DNA of 14,868 bases from an uncultured Bacteroidota bacterium. GTDB taxonomy: Bacteria > Bacteroidota > Bacteroidia > Chitinophagales > S012-47. Below, piece by piece: positions 13,820 to 14,868 of the stretch; the first letter of the stretch is position 1; every line of letters starts with the position of its first letter. The DNA is taken from NCBI GenBank assembly GCA_913062655.1, contig CAJXXO010000031.1, positions 1-14,868 of the forward strand, given 5' to 3'. The notes under the pieces were generated by a model that was given only the letters and a program-made list of their open reading frames with translations, did not search any database and was not told where the DNA came from. A program made the translations under genes and the position numbers.

Positions 13820-14653
13820 GATAGGTTTTGGGCTTTCTAATCTACTCAGTCCAATGGCTACACTGCCGAGTAGGGCAGAATGACCTTGTGCGCCAACTAT
13901 GATCAGATCGACTTGTTGCTGCCGGCTGTAGTGGTCGAGGGTATCTACTACAGAATGCTCCTTACCATCTGTAAAGGTGCAGCCCGGCACAGGCTGTTCG
14001 AAAGTGTACTTTTCAAGGAAGTGGGTGAACTCTTTTTTGGCCTTATCCAGCATCGACCGGCTCATAGACTGTACCGGCACATAGGGAAAGTACACACTTG
14101 GAATGTGATAGATGTGCTGTACTTCCAGGGCATTATTCAGTTCTTCTTGCAAGGATAAGCCTATTTGGAGCGCAGCGGCACTCTGTTTGGAAAAGTCAAC
14201 AGGCACGAGAAGTTTATCCAGCTTTTTGCGTGCCATTTCCGGAATCAGCAATACGGGTACCGGGCTCTGTCGCAGCATTTTGCTGTTGGTGATACCGCTA
14301 CCATCATAATCTATTTTTTTACCCAATACCAGCAAAGAGGCGTTGGTTTCAACCAGGCAGTCTTTGATCGCCTCCATGGTAGAAAAGGCTTGCTTTACAT
14401 GGATTTGCACCTGGTGCTCGTGCCCGGGCAACCATTCTTTTGCCTGTTCACCTAAAGCCTCTTTTACCACCTGGTCCAACGGTGCATCCAGTAAGGCCTC
14501 CATATCGTCATCCAGGTTGTATTTTATATTGTGGACAATATGCACTTCCGGTTCACCGGGCAAGGTATCCAGCCAAAACTTGACATACCGCATCAGCGCC
14601 TCGTCCATGGGGGTTAGGTCTACCGCTATCAATAGAGAAGGGAAAGTTGACAT
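13808..14653 (-). CDS. Universal stress protein, two tandem Usp domains
   Basis: The protein has 281 residues from ATG 14653, the usual length for a fused double Usp. Domain 1 spans about 5-138 ('LLIAVDLTPMDEALMRYV', 'ASLLVLGKK', 'SPVPVLLIP'); domain 2 about 145-281 ('KLLVPVDFSKQSAAAL', 'VDLIIVGAQGHSALLGSVA', 'PKPILIV'). The ATP-binding pattern G-x2-G-x9-G(S/T) is degenerate: domain 2 has G254-x2-G257 but only 5 residues before G263-S264, and domain 1 lacks the pattern ('GKKIDYDGSGITNS'). ATP binding is therefore doubtful. The start overlaps the BCCT transporter stop in TGATG, so translation is coupled; Usp partners of transporters often sense or modulate uptake under stress. At the 3' end it overlaps the DUF779 gene by 12 bp, tail to tail. 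Confidence 0.94.
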   Translation of the reverse strand: MSTFPSLLIAVDLTPMDEALMRYVKFWLDTLPGEPEVHIVHNIKYNLDDDMEALLDAPLDQVVKEALGEQAKEWLPGHEHQVQIHVKQAFSTMEAIKDCLVETNASLLVLGKKIDYDGSGITNSKMLRQSPVPVLLIPEMARKKLDKLLVPVDFSKQSAAALQIGLSLQEELNNALEVQHIYHIPSVYFPYVPVQSMSRSMLDKAKKEFTHFLEKYTFEQPVPGCTFTDGKEHSVVDTLDHYSRQQQVDLIIVGAQGHSALLGSVAIGLSRLESPKPILIV

Positions 14654-14868
14654 CAGGATTGGGTTTTATCGCGTTTTTCTATTAATTCTTTCAACGTAGC
14701 GCGATAGGATTGACGTTCCTTCTTGCTGTCTGAATCTTTCATTTCCTCCCGTTCGGCTTGTAACCCCTTGTAAAGGCTGTAGCACATCACAAATAGTAAA
14801 AAAGTAAAGGGTAATCCGGCACTAATCGTAGCCGTCTGCATAGCAGCCAGCCCTCCGCCAATGAGCAG
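14653..14868 (-). CDS. BCCT-family (betaine/choline/carnitine) transporter, C-terminal end only
   Basis: The frame is open to the right edge of the window, so only the last 71 residues are seen. They start LLIGGGLAAMQTATISAGLPF and continue FTFLLFVMCYSLYKGLQAE, matching the last membrane helices of BCCT carriers ('GGL.ALQTA.I..ALPF...LL.MC..L.KGL'). A charged cytoplasmic tail rich in Lys/Glu/Arg follows (DSDSKKERQSYRATLKELIEKRDKTQS, in two parts). The substrate (glycine betaine, choline or a related quaternary amine) cannot be told from this part. The stop overlaps the Usp start by one base (TGATG), forming an osmolyte-uptake/stress operon. Reading the 62-residue frame from an internal ATG at 14841 as a separate small gene would be wrong. 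Confidence 0.85.
   Translation of the reverse strand: MLIGGGLAAMQTATISAGLPFTFLLFVMCYSLYKGLQAEREEMKDSDSKKERQSYRATLKELIEKRDKTQS

Noticed and set aside
14653..14841. Independent 62-residue membrane protein
   Set aside because: The frame continues without a stop to the window edge, and the extended sequence matches the C-terminus of BCCT transporters.
1..14868. Search for CRISPR arrays, toxin-antitoxin pairs, defence islands, insertion sequences
   Set aside because: No direct-repeat array, no transposase, no nuclease or NTPase defence genes; the large reading frames are all explained by envelope, signalling and metabolic proteins.

Overview
The window looks like a chromosomal segment from a member of the Bacteroidota, probably a free-living, possibly marine lineage (Saprospiria- or Cytophagia-like). 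The evidence is a type IX secretion (T9SS) C-terminal sorting domain, several lipoproteins, a very large periplasmic two-component propeller kinase, an ASPIC/UnbV-FG-GAP (CRTAC1-type) lipoprotein, and a 'GC.DPN..FNP.A..DDGSC' cysteine motif typical of the phylum. Start codons lack Shine-Dalgarno sequences, and there are a few matches to the Bacteroidota -7 promoter element TAnnTTTG. Gene density is high and nothing suggests a prophage, transposon or CRISPR array.

Layout. 3-1187 (+) is the 3' part of an unrecognised protein. 1251-2522 (+) is a secreted Asp-box/BNR propeller with a T9SS tail. Convergent to it, on the minus strand, is a two-gene unit: a 135-aa unknown protein (5942-5535) and a 1002-aa propeller histidine kinase (5533-2525), with one base between stop and start. 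6119-8404 (+) is the CRTAC1-type lipoprotein. Facing it on the minus strand are a PEGA/TolB-like propeller lipoprotein (9699-8416) and a small lipoprotein (10230-9784). 10403-10488 (-) is tRNA-Leu(TAA) with a strong terminator touching its 3' end, preceded by two decayed tRNA-Leu 5' fragments. The right-hand third holds an AraC-family regulator (-) divergent from an AldB/ExaC-type aldehyde dehydrogenase and a DUF779 protein (+). A minus-strand operon follows, consisting of the end of a BCCT transporter and a tandem-domain universal stress protein.

How the genes work together. The AraC-ALDH-DUF779 block is a coherent aldehyde (probably acetaldehyde) detoxification unit, and the shared 200-bp intergenic region carries candidate operators. 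BCCT plus Usp looks like an osmolyte-uptake/stress pair coupled by a TGATG overlap. The kinase and its 135-aa partner form a signalling unit without a response regulator in the window. The other secreted and lipoprotein genes share an envelope location but no evident pathway.

I did not find a clearly new multi-gene system. The most interesting signals are small: (i) the tRNA-Leu fossil cluster, in which the best promoter-like element lies in front of a broken copy and the intact tRNA is 120 bp downstream; (ii) an intrinsic terminator between ALDH and DUF779 that leaves only 21 bp before the DUF779 start; (iii) three convergent gene pairs with essentially no spacer, including a terminator embedded in the opposing coding sequence and an 8-bp palindrome made of two facing stop codons; (iv) the unknown protein coupled to the propeller kinase.
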